NCBI RefSeq assembly: GCF_044762855.1
Contig: NZ_JBIWFB010000001.1
Span: 806,001 to 870,000 of the forward strand
DNA: 64,000 nt
DNA from: Psychrobacillus sp044762855
Lineage (GTDB): Bacteria > Bacillota > Bacilli > Bacillales_A > Planococcaceae
Direction of reading: 5' to 3'
Shown: positions 44,346-52,486 of the stretch, one piece after another
Numbering within the stretch: position 1 is the stretch's first letter
How the letters are laid out: each line of letters starts with the position of its first letter
Position numbers and translations under genes: made by a program
The notes under the pieces: generated by a model
What the model was told of the DNA's origin: nothing
What the model saw: only the letters and a program-made list of their open reading frames with translations
Database searches by the model: none

Positions 44346-45335
44346 TTGTTAGATGAACAATTGAACTATGCTCCGTGTGGCTACTTATCCCTTTCAGATG
44401 AGGGCACCATTCGAACGATCAATCAAACATTGCTTACTTTACTAGGCTTTGACTTGGACGAGTTATATGGAAAACATGTCAATATTATTCTAACGGCTCC
44501 TAGCAAATCTTTTTATCAACTTTACTTTTTCCCTATCATAAAGTTTCACGAACATGTGGAAGAGATGTATCTTACATTCAAATCGAAAAACAATAAGGAT
44601 ATTCCGGTTCTCCTAAGTGCGACACGTAAAAAACGTGACGGGGAAATTGTAAATGATTGTGTGTTATTTCAAATAAAGAAACGCTATGAGTATGAGCAAT
44701 CCCTCCTGGCGGTAAAAAAGGAAACAGAAGAACGTAATCGTATTAAGAGAGAGCAAATAGCCGAGCTAGATCTTTTGCGTAGGGAATTAGAGAGCAAACA
44801 AAAAGAACTGCTAGAAGTAAACGAACAATTAGAAAAATTAGCTACTACAGATGGACTTACTGGTCTTAAGAACAGAAGAAGTTTTCAGGAAGATTTAGCA
44901 TCTAATATTTCTTTATTCGCCAGCAATTCGCAACCACTTTCCCTATTATTGTTAGATATAGACCATTTTAAAAAGATAAATGATAATTATGGGCATTTAA
45001 CAGGTGACAGAGTTCTCCAAGGATTGGGATTAATTCTGAAAGAGGAGCTAAGGGAAGAGGATGTTGCGGCTCGTTATGGAGGAGAAGAATTTGCATTGAT
45101 CCTTCCTAATACAGATCAATCTGATGCCCAATATATTGCTGAGAGTATCCGCTTACGTGTAGCGAGTGCCGGCTGGACAGATCAAACTGTTACGATAAGT
45201 ATTGGAGTTGCAACTATTGTAAAAGGAGATACTATAAGTACTCTTCAATCCAGAGCTGATCAGGCGCTTTATGCATCTAAAAATGGTGGACGCAATCAAG
45301 TCACCCTTGCTCTCCACTTAGCTATAAATTCATAA
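44346..45335 (+). CDS. PAS-GGDEF diguanylate cyclase paired with the RsbQ-like hydrolase
   Basis: 329 residues: N-terminal PAS domain (about 5-125, NYAPCGYLSLSDEGTIRTIN), coiled-coil linker (about 125-165), GGDEF domain (about 170-325). The active site reads RYGGEEFALI, a competent GGEEF; REED five residues before it fits the RxxD inhibitory site, so product feedback is likely. No transmembrane segment. TTG start with AAGGAG 9 bp upstream. The PAS presumably binds the ligand produced or delivered by the hydrolase, as in RsbQ-RsbP, with cyclic-di-GMP output in place of sigma-B activation. Confidence 0.88.
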   Translation: MLDEQLNYAPCGYLSLSDEGTIRTINQTLLTLLGFDLDELYGKHVNIILTAPSKSFYQLYFFPIIKFHEHVEEMYLTFKSKNNKDIPVLLSATRKKRDGEIVNDCVLFQIKKRYEYEQSLLAVKKETEERNRIKREQIAELDLLRRELESKQKELLEVNEQLEKLATTDGLTGLKNRRSFQEDLASNISLFASNSQPLSLLLLDIDHFKKINDNYGHLTGDRVLQGLGLILKEELREEDVAARYGGEEFALILPNTDQSDAQYIAESIRLRVASAGWTDQTVTISIGVATIVKGDTISTLQSRADQALYASKNGGRNQVTLALHLAINS

Positions 45336-45341
45336 ATCTTG

Positions 45342-45376
45342 AAAACGGAGTAAGCTTAAGAGCCACTCCGTTTTTC
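45342..45376 (+). terminator. Terminator of the hydrolase/GGDEF operon
   Basis: AAAACGGAGT pairs with ACTCCGTTTT around a 12-nt loop, followed by T residues. Confidence 0.88.
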
Positions 45377-45521
45377 TATGTATAAATTGTAGAATTTCAT
45401 TGTATATTTCATGATAATGAACAGAAAAGTTTTTCTTTCATGTTATTAGGGTATATAAACATAAACTTCTAAAAACGATGAATAGTTTGAGGTCGCATTA
45501 TAGACTATTTAGAAAGAGTAT

Positions 45522-45846
45522 AGAGATAGTGCGTCGTTGTGCGTTGACTAGTGACCGCTGTGATTTTCGCTGCAGAATGGACGTTTTCCGCCGGGTGAGC
45601 GATGTTCTTTCACCGACGCTTACGGCTTACATTGTAAAGGCTCATCTGCCTCACTCATCCCGCCGGAGTCGCCGCCTGCCGCGAAAATCAATGGTAATAT
45701 TAAATTACTAAATTATAACATTAACAGTAAATGGTTGAATGTGACAATTTCAGATGTGAACTCGACAATCACGGCTTCGAACACTACAAAGCAGCCACTG
45801 AACGCGACAATCTGGTTTAGCGGATACCTTAAGACACATTATCATC
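45522..45846. repeat. MITE-like intergenic element, copy C
   Basis: Left end AGAGATAGTGCGTC; right end TTAAGACACATTATCATC. Left half holds a GC-rich palindrome whose outer arms are GATTTTCGCTGCAG and CTGCCGCGAAAATC, enclosing CGCCGGGTGAGCGATG. The right half carries the 21-bp array at 45737-45820. It lies in a 620-bp gap before the DUF4015 gene; the flanks (45377-45521 and 45847-45940) show nothing else. A 77-codon frame across it is considered spurious. Confidence 0.75.
45737..45820. repeat. Four tandem 21-bp repeats, core GAAnnCGACAATC
   Basis: Units start at 45737, 45758, 45779 and 45800, each beginning GAA followed within 4-5 bases by GACAAT or TACAAA. The period equals that of the CGCAAGAT and GCAACTAA arrays although the core differs. 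It lies inside copy C. Confidence 0.8.
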
Positions 45847-45955
45847 AGTATGCGCTACTTAGAAGACGTGTTAGCAACATTTTGAGCATTATTTCTCTTT
45901 CAATCATTGTTTAGTATTGTTAGAATTAAGAAACACTATAAGAAAGGAGAATTTT

Positions 45956-47164
45956 ATGAAAAAGCCAATAAAGCTACTTGCCTCATTTAGTATGGCAGCT
46001 ACTGTACTTTTACCTAGTACCGTATTTGCTGAATCTAAAGTATTTGCAGAAGACTTTACAACAAAAGAATATAGTTTAAAACCGATCGATGAAACTGTCG
46101 TTTCTACATCCAAACTTTTCATATACGACTCCGGACTAAATTTTCAATATCCGGATGCTGTGAGAGGAATATATGTTACTGGTCATTCAGCTGGAGGAGC
46201 TAGATTCGCTAATTTAGTAGATTTACTAGATTCAACAGAGCTAAATGCGATGGTCGTAGATATTAAAGACGACTTTGGAAACTTAACATATATTCCAAGT
46301 GAGGAATCATCCCTTAAGAAATATGATATTGGAAAGCCATACATAAAAGATCCAAGAGCAATGCTTGAGACAATGGAAGAAAAAGAGATATATCCAATTG
46401 CACGTGTCGTTGTTTTTAAAGATACAGAACTTGCCGAAAGAAAACCGGAATGGTCGTATGTGGAAGGGAATGCTGTTTGGAAAAATGGCAGAGGAGAGGC
46501 ATTTGTCAATCCATTCCTTCAAGAAGTATGGGACTATAATGTAGAAATCGCGATCGAAGCAGCTAAAATGGGCTTTAAAGAAATTCAATTTGACTATGTA
46601 CGATTTCCTGAAGGATTTGAAAATAGGGAAGATACATTGAAATATTCTATGGGTGAATATGAAACATCGAAAGAAGATCCAGTTCAACGGAGAGTTACTG
46701 CTGTTACAGACTTCGTTGCTTATGCAAAAGAAAAGCTAAAACCATATGGAGTACAAGTGTCGGTTGATATTTTTGGTTATTCTGCTACGTTACCAGAAGC
46801 ACCCGGAATTGGACAAAATTTCTCCAAAATATCCGAAAATGTAGATGTTATTTCTTCCATGATCTACCCAAGTCATTGGACATCTTATTTCGGTATTGCA
46901 AAGCCTGATCTAGAGCCTTACCGTTTAGTACAAGAATATGCTAAAGTAGAAAATGCAAAATTAGCGGAACTAGAAAACCCACCTGTATCCAGACCATGGC
47001 TTCAAGATTTCACTGCTTCGTACTTAGGTGCAGGCAATTATCAAACATATGCTAAAGAGGAAGTAGAAGCTCAGATTAAAGCATTAAACGAAGCAGGTAT
47101 TATGGAATACTTATTATGGAATGCTGGTAACAAATACTCGCCCGGCGTAGACTACACACCTTAA
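45956..47164 (+). CDS. Secreted putative glycoside hydrolase (DUF4015)
   Basis: 402 residues from ATG 45956 with AAAGGAGA upstream; the earlier ATG 45917 is rejected. Signal peptide (about 1-25, ending VFAES) and one TIM-barrel-like DUF4015 domain: RGIYVTGHSAGG, NAMVVDIKDDFGNL, EIQFDYVRFPEGF and VDIFGYSA carry acids conserved in the family. The Asp in QFDYVRFPEG is a likely catalytic residue by analogy with GH families of this fold. Exported; polysaccharide substrate unknown. Single-gene unit with its own terminator. Confidence 0.82.
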   Translation: MKKPIKLLASFSMAATVLLPSTVFAESKVFAEDFTTKEYSLKPIDETVVSTSKLFIYDSGLNFQYPDAVRGIYVTGHSAGGARFANLVDLLDSTELNAMVVDIKDDFGNLTYIPSEESSLKKYDIGKPYIKDPRAMLETMEEKEIYPIARVVVFKDTELAERKPEWSYVEGNAVWKNGRGEAFVNPFLQEVWDYNVEIAIEAAKMGFKEIQFDYVRFPEGFENREDTLKYSMGEYETSKEDPVQRRVTAVTDFVAYAKEKLKPYGVQVSVDIFGYSATLPEAPGIGQNFSKISENVDVISSMIYPSHWTSYFGIAKPDLEPYRLVQEYAKVENAKLAELENPPVSRPWLQDFTASYLGAGNYQTYAKEEVEAQIKALNEAGIMEYLLWNAGNKYSPGVDYTP

Positions 47165-47166
47165 AT

Positions 47167-47202
47167 AAAAAAGATAGGATCATAAAAAATCCTATCTTTT
47201 TT
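47167..47202 (+). terminator. Terminator of the DUF4015 gene
   Basis: The 13-bp stem AAAAAAGATAGGA/TCCTATCTTTTTT has a 10-nt loop and directly follows the stop codon. Confidence 0.88.
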
Positions 47203-47544
47203 ATTTTTTATGAAACTTTATTTCATGAAAAACGTATTAATTAGTATAACAGTTATTTTCAATACAATTCTTCTAAATGAGAATATGAAAATTTTCATTT
47301 TTATGTTTAAAACAGAAAAGAGATGGGTATAATTTAAACATCTATCATTATTAAAGTGAAAATGTAAGTATAACTTATATATTCAACGAATTTGTGACAG
47401 CTTTAATTAAAGGAGAAATTTTTCTTATAAACGTATTTTAAATGATTAAAATTTGGTGTATACTGAAAAAGTAAAGAACTACATTAAATTAATTATAAAC
47501 TACTTCATATAACACAATTACCAATTGAAAGGAAGTGTTTTTAA
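47203..47544 (+). other. Gene-free region upstream of spx
   Basis: About 340 bp of very AT-rich DNA with no ORF or repeat of the families seen elsewhere. A possible promoter is TTTAAA-16-TATACT with the -10 near 47459-47464, in line with the several promoters that drive spx in B. subtilis. No operator was recognised. Confidence 0.4.
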
Positions 47545-47943
47545 ATGATGGTTACGTTATTCACCTCACCAAGTTGTACTTCATGTAGAAAAGCAAAAGC
47601 ATGGTTAGAAGAACATGATATTCCATATACGGAAAGAAATATTTTTTCAGAACCACTTACGATAAGTGAAATAAAAGAAATTTTACGAATGACAGAAGAC
47701 GGAACGGACGAAATTATCTCTACTCGTTCAAAAATATTCCAAAAGCTAAATGTAGATGTGGAAAGCCTGCCTTTACAACGTTTATATGAGCTAATTCAAG
47801 AATATCCTGGACTTCTTCGTAGACCAATTATTTTAGATGAAAAACGTCTACAAGTTGGTTATAACGAAGACGAAATTCGTAGATTCTTACCAAGAAAAGT
47901 TCGTGCATATCAGTTACTCGAAGCACAAAAACTTGTTAACTAA
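47545..47943 (+). CDS. spx: Spx, redox-responsive RNA polymerase-binding regulator
   Basis: 132 residues, or 131 if the second ATG at 47548 is used as in B. subtilis. Arsenate-reductase-like fold with the redox switch CTSC, the alpha-CTD contact region and the conserved EIISTRSKIFQKLN and RRPIILDEKRLQVGYNEDEI segments. It controls the disulfide-stress regulon and is degraded by ClpXP with SpxH, whose gene is 5 kb downstream. mecA follows. Confidence 0.97.
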   Translation: MMVTLFTSPSCTSCRKAKAWLEEHDIPYTERNIFSEPLTISEIKEILRMTEDGTDEIISTRSKIFQKLNVDVESLPLQRLYELIQEYPGLLRRPIILDEKRLQVGYNEDEIRRFLPRKVRAYQLLEAQKLVN

Positions 47944-47953
47944 AAGTTAATCG

Positions 47954-47998
47954 GCTGATTATTTTCAAAGAACTTTTGAAAATAGTCGGCTTTTCTTT
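47954..47998 (+). terminator. Terminator of spx
   Basis: The 16-bp stem 47954-47969/47975-47990 includes two G-U pairs and a 5-nt loop and is followed by TTTTCTTTT. Confidence 0.85.
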
Positions 47999-48157
47999 TG
48001 GATTGCTTGCATTTAAGTGTAATTTTTCTTACAATTCAATTGTGATTAATAATTTAAAAAGATAAGTTGGAATCCTTTTCTTTTTTTCACAAACAACATA
48101 CAATAGTAATAGACACTACATGAATGAGGCGGTAGGAAGCGAAAGGAGATGTGTTAA

Positions 48158-48823
48158 ATGGATATCGAGCGTATCAATGATAACACTTTCAAAGTATACA
48201 TTTCATACATCGACATTGAAGAAAGAGGCTTCAGCCGAGATGAAATATGGTTTAACAAAGATAAGAGCGAGCAGCTTTTTTGGGAAATGATGGATGAAGT
48301 TCATGATGATGATCATTTCGAGGAATTGGATGGTCCATTATGGATACAAGTTCATGCGATGGAAAAAGGTTTGGAAGTGATTGTCACTCGAACGGAAATA
48401 GGGAAACATGAGGAACGATCAGATGATTTTGAAATGGATGACCTGTCAAATAAAATTTTCAAAAATGGTGTCTCCAGTTCTATAGGACCTCACGAATTTG
48501 ATGATTTTTCGCATTTCATGGATGATGGCGAGGAAATTCCTTCCGAATACACATTCGTGTTTGAGAACTTTGATGATTTACTTGTTCTAGCAAAAAAGTT
48601 AGATAAAGTAAATTTTGAAACATCATTGTATCATTATGAGGAAAAATATTATTTACATGCAGTTTTTAATTCCGACGTAACAGAATTCGAAGATGTATTA
48701 AATACACTTAGCGTTATTTCAGAATTTGCAAATAGTACTAAAACTACTATCCATATGATTCAAGAGTATGGAAAAGAAATTATTGTAAATGATGTATTCC
48801 AAGAACTCAATAGACATTTTTAA
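48158..48823 (+). CDS. mecA: MecA adaptor protein for ClpC
   Basis: 221 residues. The N-terminal substrate-binding part starts MDIERINDNTFKVYISYIDI and a C-terminal ClpC-binding domain follows; a charged Glu/Asp-rich linker lies between (about 75-125). It delivers ComK and other clients to ClpCP and promotes ClpC assembly. GAAAGGAGATGT precedes the ATG. It lies between spx and coiA, as in B. subtilis. Confidence 0.96.
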   Translation: MDIERINDNTFKVYISYIDIEERGFSRDEIWFNKDKSEQLFWEMMDEVHDDDHFEELDGPLWIQVHAMEKGLEVIVTRTEIGKHEERSDDFEMDDLSNKIFKNGVSSSIGPHEFDDFSHFMDDGEEIPSEYTFVFENFDDLLVLAKKLDKVNFETSLYHYEEKYYLHAVFNSDVTEFEDVLNTLSVISEFANSTKTTIHMIQEYGKEIIVNDVFQELNRHF

Positions 48824-48850
48824 CCTTCTGTAAAAAGAAGGTTTTTTTTC
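48822..48850 (+). terminator. Terminator of mecA
   Basis: AACCTTCT pairs with AGAAGGTT around a 6-nt loop and is followed by a T run. Confidence 0.85.
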
Positions 48851-48890
48851 TTGCTTTTTTCACTGAAAATTCGTACATTTATGGAAAGAG

Positions 48891-50045
48891 GTGATCAACA
48901 TATTAACAGCCATAACTAAAGAAGGACAAGTAATCGTTTCTGTCGACTATTCACGTGAATTCCTAAACCATTTGAAACAAAGAAGTGCGTTTATGTGTAT
49001 TCAATGTAAGGAAGATGTAATTTTGAGAAGTGGATCCATTAATATTCCTCATTTTGCCCATAAGCGTAAATCGGAATGCATCCATTCTTTTTCAGAAGGA
49101 GAAAGTAAAGACCATCTGAATGGCAAATTACAATTGTATGCATTTTTAAAGCGACATAATTGCCAACCACAACTGGAATCATTTATCCCGAAGATCAAAC
49201 AAAGACCAGATATTTTAGTTAACAATAACCAGTCCCAAGTAGCCATTGAATATCAATGTAGTAAAATACTACCGAATACTATAGTAAGTCGGAATAACGG
49301 ATATAAACAGCAACAAATCGACCCCCTTTGGATACTGAGAACACCATCTATTTCGGAGTTCCCACCTCAAGAAATAGGCACCCTGCATTTGTCAGCATTT
49401 CGTCAACAATTTTTCCTGGAAACCTCCACATACGGTAAAATGATCATCACCTACTGTCCACAAACAAAATTTTTTCACTATATTTCCAACCCAGTTCACA
49501 TACAATCGAATAAATACATCGTCAAAATAAAGAAGTTATCATTAGAAAAGCAATCCTGGCCATTTGCAGTCGTCAAACGAATATCCCATAAAGAGTACAA
49601 AACGTATCTACGAATATATAGAAAACAACGTTTTAAGCATATAGATAACTTATATTTTTATAATAGAAAAGGAGTCCAGAATCAGTTTTTGCAAGTGTGC
49701 TATAGATGGAGGCTGTCTCCGAAGGAAATTCCTTTTTTTATAGGTATTCCGACTACTCATGCAGAATCTTTTCATGTGCACGCCGTGGAGTGGCAAATAC
49801 AGTGGATGGACTATTTAAATCGCATAAAAATTCCGCTTGATGAAGCGGATCTTTCACATTGTAAATCCTTCCTACTCGATCGTCCAATAGGTTCTTCACA
49901 AAATCTATTTAAATTGGAAGCTGTCCAATCTTATTTGTCGATACTCCAGCAATGTCTTATGCAGTCAAATACTGTTACTTATAAAAGCAAGTTTAATAGT
50001 TCGAAAATGGTTGAACTACTATATAGGGATTTCCTTGCAAAGTGA
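48891..50045 (+). CDS. coiA: Competence protein CoiA
   Basis: 384 residues from GTG 48891. Zinc-ribbon-like N-terminal region (CIQCKEDVILRSG, HFAHKRKSEC) followed by a PD-(D/E)xK nuclease-like domain with RPDILV and AIEYQCSK, the family's conserved core. CoiA is needed for processing or recombination of DNA taken up in competence. The start is uncertain: GAGGTGATC overlaps the GTG and reads as the ribosome site itself; see findings. The C-terminal third is poorly conserved. Confidence 0.88.
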   Translation: MINILTAITKEGQVIVSVDYSREFLNHLKQRSAFMCIQCKEDVILRSGSINIPHFAHKRKSECIHSFSEGESKDHLNGKLQLYAFLKRHNCQPQLESFIPKIKQRPDILVNNNQSQVAIEYQCSKILPNTIVSRNNGYKQQQIDPLWILRTPSISEFPPQEIGTLHLSAFRQQFFLETSTYGKMIITYCPQTKFFHYISNPVHIQSNKYIVKIKKLSLEKQSWPFAVVKRISHKEYKTYLRIYRKQRFKHIDNLYFYNRKGVQNQFLQVCYRWRLSPKEIPFFIGIPTTHAESFHVHAVEWQIQWMDYLNRIKIPLDEADLSHCKSFLLDRPIGSSQNLFKLEAVQSYLSILQQCLMQSNTVTYKSKFNSSKMVELLYRDFLAK

Positions 50046-50108
50046 CCTGAAAATTGAGAAAATAAGTAGTGATACGAATTTCGAAACAAATGGAAGGGGA
50101 AGTTCATC

Positions 50109-51929
50109 TTGACGACTGAAACAAACAATAAAGTATTAACACGTGAGGAAGTAGAAGAGCATCTAACTTGGAGATTAGAAGACATTTTTCCTTCCAATGA
50201 CGCATGGGAAAAAGAATTTCAAGATGTAGCGAAGTTAGCCGAAAAAGCATCTACATTTCAAGGGACGATTGCAAATGGTGCAAGTGCTTTGTTAGAAGTG
50301 CTAACGTACCGAGATGAATTAACAGGACGTCTGCGGAAGCTATATACCTACGCACATATGCGTTCTGACCAAGATACTGCAAATAGCACTTATCAAGCGA
50401 TGGATAGCCGTATTAAGTCGTTATATGTAAAAGTTTCTACGGAACTATCATTTTTAGTGCCAGAAATTTTATCACTAGATGAGTCAGCTCTTTCTAATTA
50501 CTTATCTGAAAATAGTGATTTGCAATTGTATCGTCAACTTCTAGAGGAAGTAAATCTAGAACGCCCACATGTACTTCCAAAAGAGCAAGAAGCATTGCTT
50601 GCCCAGTTTTCAGAGGTGGCTGGTTCACCGTCAGATACATTTGGCAAGTTAAACAATGCGGATTTAGAGTTTCCATCGATCAAAGATGAAAATGGCAACG
50701 AAGTACAACTTACGCACGGTCGCTATTCCCGTTTTCTAGAAAGCGAAGACGGACGTGTGCGAGAAGACGCATTTAAAGCAATGTATGATACGTATGGCAA
50801 GTTCCGTAATACATTTGCATCCACTTTAGCTGGGAATGTAAAAGGGGATAATGTAAACGCTAAAATTAGAAAATACGCATCTGCACGTGAAGCGGCAATG
50901 TCGGGAAATCATATTCCCGAAAGCGTCTACGATAATTTAGTCGGAACGATCAATAAAAATGTTCATCTCCTTCATAAATATGTTGGTTTACGAAAAAAGG
51001 TACTTGGATTAGATGAGTTGCATATGTGGGATTTATACACTCCACTCGTAAAAGAATTGAAAATGGAATACACGTATGAAGAAGCTTGCGATACAATGCT
51101 AAAAAGCTTTGCTCCGCTTGGTGAGGAATACGTATCGATTGTGAAGCAAGGATTAGAAAATCGCTGGGTAGATGTTGTAGAAACAAAAGGAAAGCGTTCA
51201 GGTGCATATTCGTCAGGTACGTATGGTACGAACCCATACATTTTGATGAACTGGCAAAATAACGTGAATAATCTATTCACCTTAGCACATGAATTTGGTC
51301 ATAGTATTCATAGTTACTACACGCGAGAAAACCAGCCTTATGTATATGGAGATTATTCCATCTTTGTTGCAGAAGTAGCGTCTACTTGTAACGAGGCATT
51401 ATTGAATGATTATTTATTGAAAACGATTGATGATCCGAAAAAACGCATTTACTTACTGAATCACTGGTTAGAAGGATTCCGAGGAACGGTATTCCGTCAA
51501 ACGATGTTCGCTGAGTTTGAGCATATTATCCACCAGCTCGATCAAGACGGAGAAGCATTGACTGCGGAAAAACTAACGGAAGAATACTATAAATTAAATC
51601 AAAAATACTTTGGCGATGAAATCGTAATCGACGAGCAAATTGGGCTAGAGTGGGCACGAATCCCACACTTCTACTACAACTACTATGTGTACCAATATGC
51701 AACAGGTTTAAGCGCTGCTACTGCATTAAGTAATCAAATTTTAACGGAAGGTAAACCAGCCGTTGATCGCTATATAAATGAATTCTTAAAAGCAGGTTGC
51801 TCAGATTATCCAATCGAAGTGTTAAAGAAAGCTGGCGTAGATATGAACACGGCTGCTCCAATCGAAGAAGCATGCCGCGTATTTGAAGAAAAACTTAATG
51901 AGTTAGAACAATTACTATTAGCAGAATAA
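50109..51929 (+). CDS. pepF: Oligoendopeptidase F (PepF)
   Basis: 606 residues, M3B family. The zinc motif HEFGH lies at residues 394-398 with the third ligand Glu in EVASTCNEALL. It cleaves cytoplasmic oligopeptides, plausibly those brought in by Opp/App. TTG start with AAGGGGAAG upstream. Follows coiA as in B. subtilis. Confidence 0.96.
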   Translation: MTTETNNKVLTREEVEEHLTWRLEDIFPSNDAWEKEFQDVAKLAEKASTFQGTIANGASALLEVLTYRDELTGRLRKLYTYAHMRSDQDTANSTYQAMDSRIKSLYVKVSTELSFLVPEILSLDESALSNYLSENSDLQLYRQLLEEVNLERPHVLPKEQEALLAQFSEVAGSPSDTFGKLNNADLEFPSIKDENGNEVQLTHGRYSRFLESEDGRVREDAFKAMYDTYGKFRNTFASTLAGNVKGDNVNAKIRKYASAREAAMSGNHIPESVYDNLVGTINKNVHLLHKYVGLRKKVLGLDELHMWDLYTPLVKELKMEYTYEEACDTMLKSFAPLGEEYVSIVKQGLENRWVDVVETKGKRSGAYSSGTYGTNPYILMNWQNNVNNLFTLAHEFGHSIHSYYTRENQPYVYGDYSIFVAEVASTCNEALLNDYLLKTIDDPKKRIYLLNHWLEGFRGTVFRQTMFAEFEHIIHQLDQDGEALTAEKLTEEYYKLNQKYFGDEIVIDEQIGLEWARIPHFYYNYYVYQYATGLSAATALSNQILTEGKPAVDRYINEFLKAGCSDYPIEVLKKAGVDMNTAAPIEEACRVFEEKLNELEQLLLAE

Positions 51930-51941
51930 AATAGTGAGAAG

Positions 51942-51977
51942 AAGGCTAAACTAGAGATTACTCAGTTTGGCCTTTTT
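51942..51977 (+). terminator. Terminator of pepF
   Basis: AAGGCTAAACT pairs with AGTTTGGCCTT (one G-U) and is followed by a T run. Confidence 0.85.
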
Positions 51978-51991
51978 TGTTGTTCGGAGTG

Positions 51992-52170
51992 AGTATAAAG
52001 CCAAGGTATCCTGCGCATAAAAATAGGGAGCGAGCAATAAGCATTTGTATCCGAGCATATCCCAGCGCCATTCAAGCATATCAAACCTTTATCCGCGCAA
52101 ATAATGGAGAAAGAGTATAAGCCGGCCGTACACGCACAAACCATGCGTTAATGGGCACATAAACTCAGTC
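51992..52170. repeat. Eight-unit 21-bp array, core GCATATAA/GCAAATAA
   Basis: Units start at 51992, 52013, 52034, 52055, 52076, 52097, 52115 and 52136, with a partial ninth at 52157. All are 21 bp except one of 18. Unit starts read GCGCATAA, GCAATAAG, GCATATCC, GCATATCA, GCAAATAA, GTATAAGC, ACAAACCA. It sits in the 554-bp convergent gap between pepF and spxH. The remainder of the gap (52171-52344 and 52382-52445) shows no gene. Confidence 0.75.
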
Positions 52171-52344
52171 ATACGGTGTTTAATAAAGGTATGACGTCTA
52201 ATGTATGACGAATTTGTGAAAGTCAGTGCTAATATATTGTATTTCTTTAGAAGACATGATAAAGTAAGAGTGTGAAATAAATCACAAGATAACATACACC
52301 CCTTTGTTTGAACGTGAACATTTCTCCCATCCCCTTTGTAAAAC

Positions 52345-52381
52345 GAAAACCCCCTTTTCTAACTGAGGAAAGGGGGTTTTC
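52345..52381. terminator. Orphan bidirectional terminator-like hairpin
   Basis: The perfect 13-bp stem GAAAACCCCCTTT/AAAGGGGGTTTTC has an 11-nt loop and T/A runs. It lies 400 bp after pepF, which already has a terminator, and 65 bp before the spxH terminator; no transcript for it is apparent. Confidence 0.7.
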
Positions 52382-52445
52382 TATTTGGATAATAAATTTG
52401 ATACTTAGTTATAAGTATGGACTTACTATACAAGAAATTGAATAA

Positions 52446-52486
52446 AAAAAGCTGCTCATCGATTGTAGATGAGCAGCTTTTTTTTA
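52446..52486. terminator. Terminator of the yjbI-spxH unit
   Basis: The 15-bp stem AAAAAGCTGCTCATC/GATGAGCAGCTTTTT touches the spxH stop codon and carries flanking A and T runs. Confidence 0.9.

Noticed and set aside
45478..45711. 77-codon plus-strand ORF
   Set aside because: It runs through the inverted end and palindrome of element copy C; composition follows the repeat and no ribosome site is present.
52089..52295. 68-codon minus-strand ORF after pepF
   Set aside because: It overlaps the 21-bp array; no start signal or recognisable domain.
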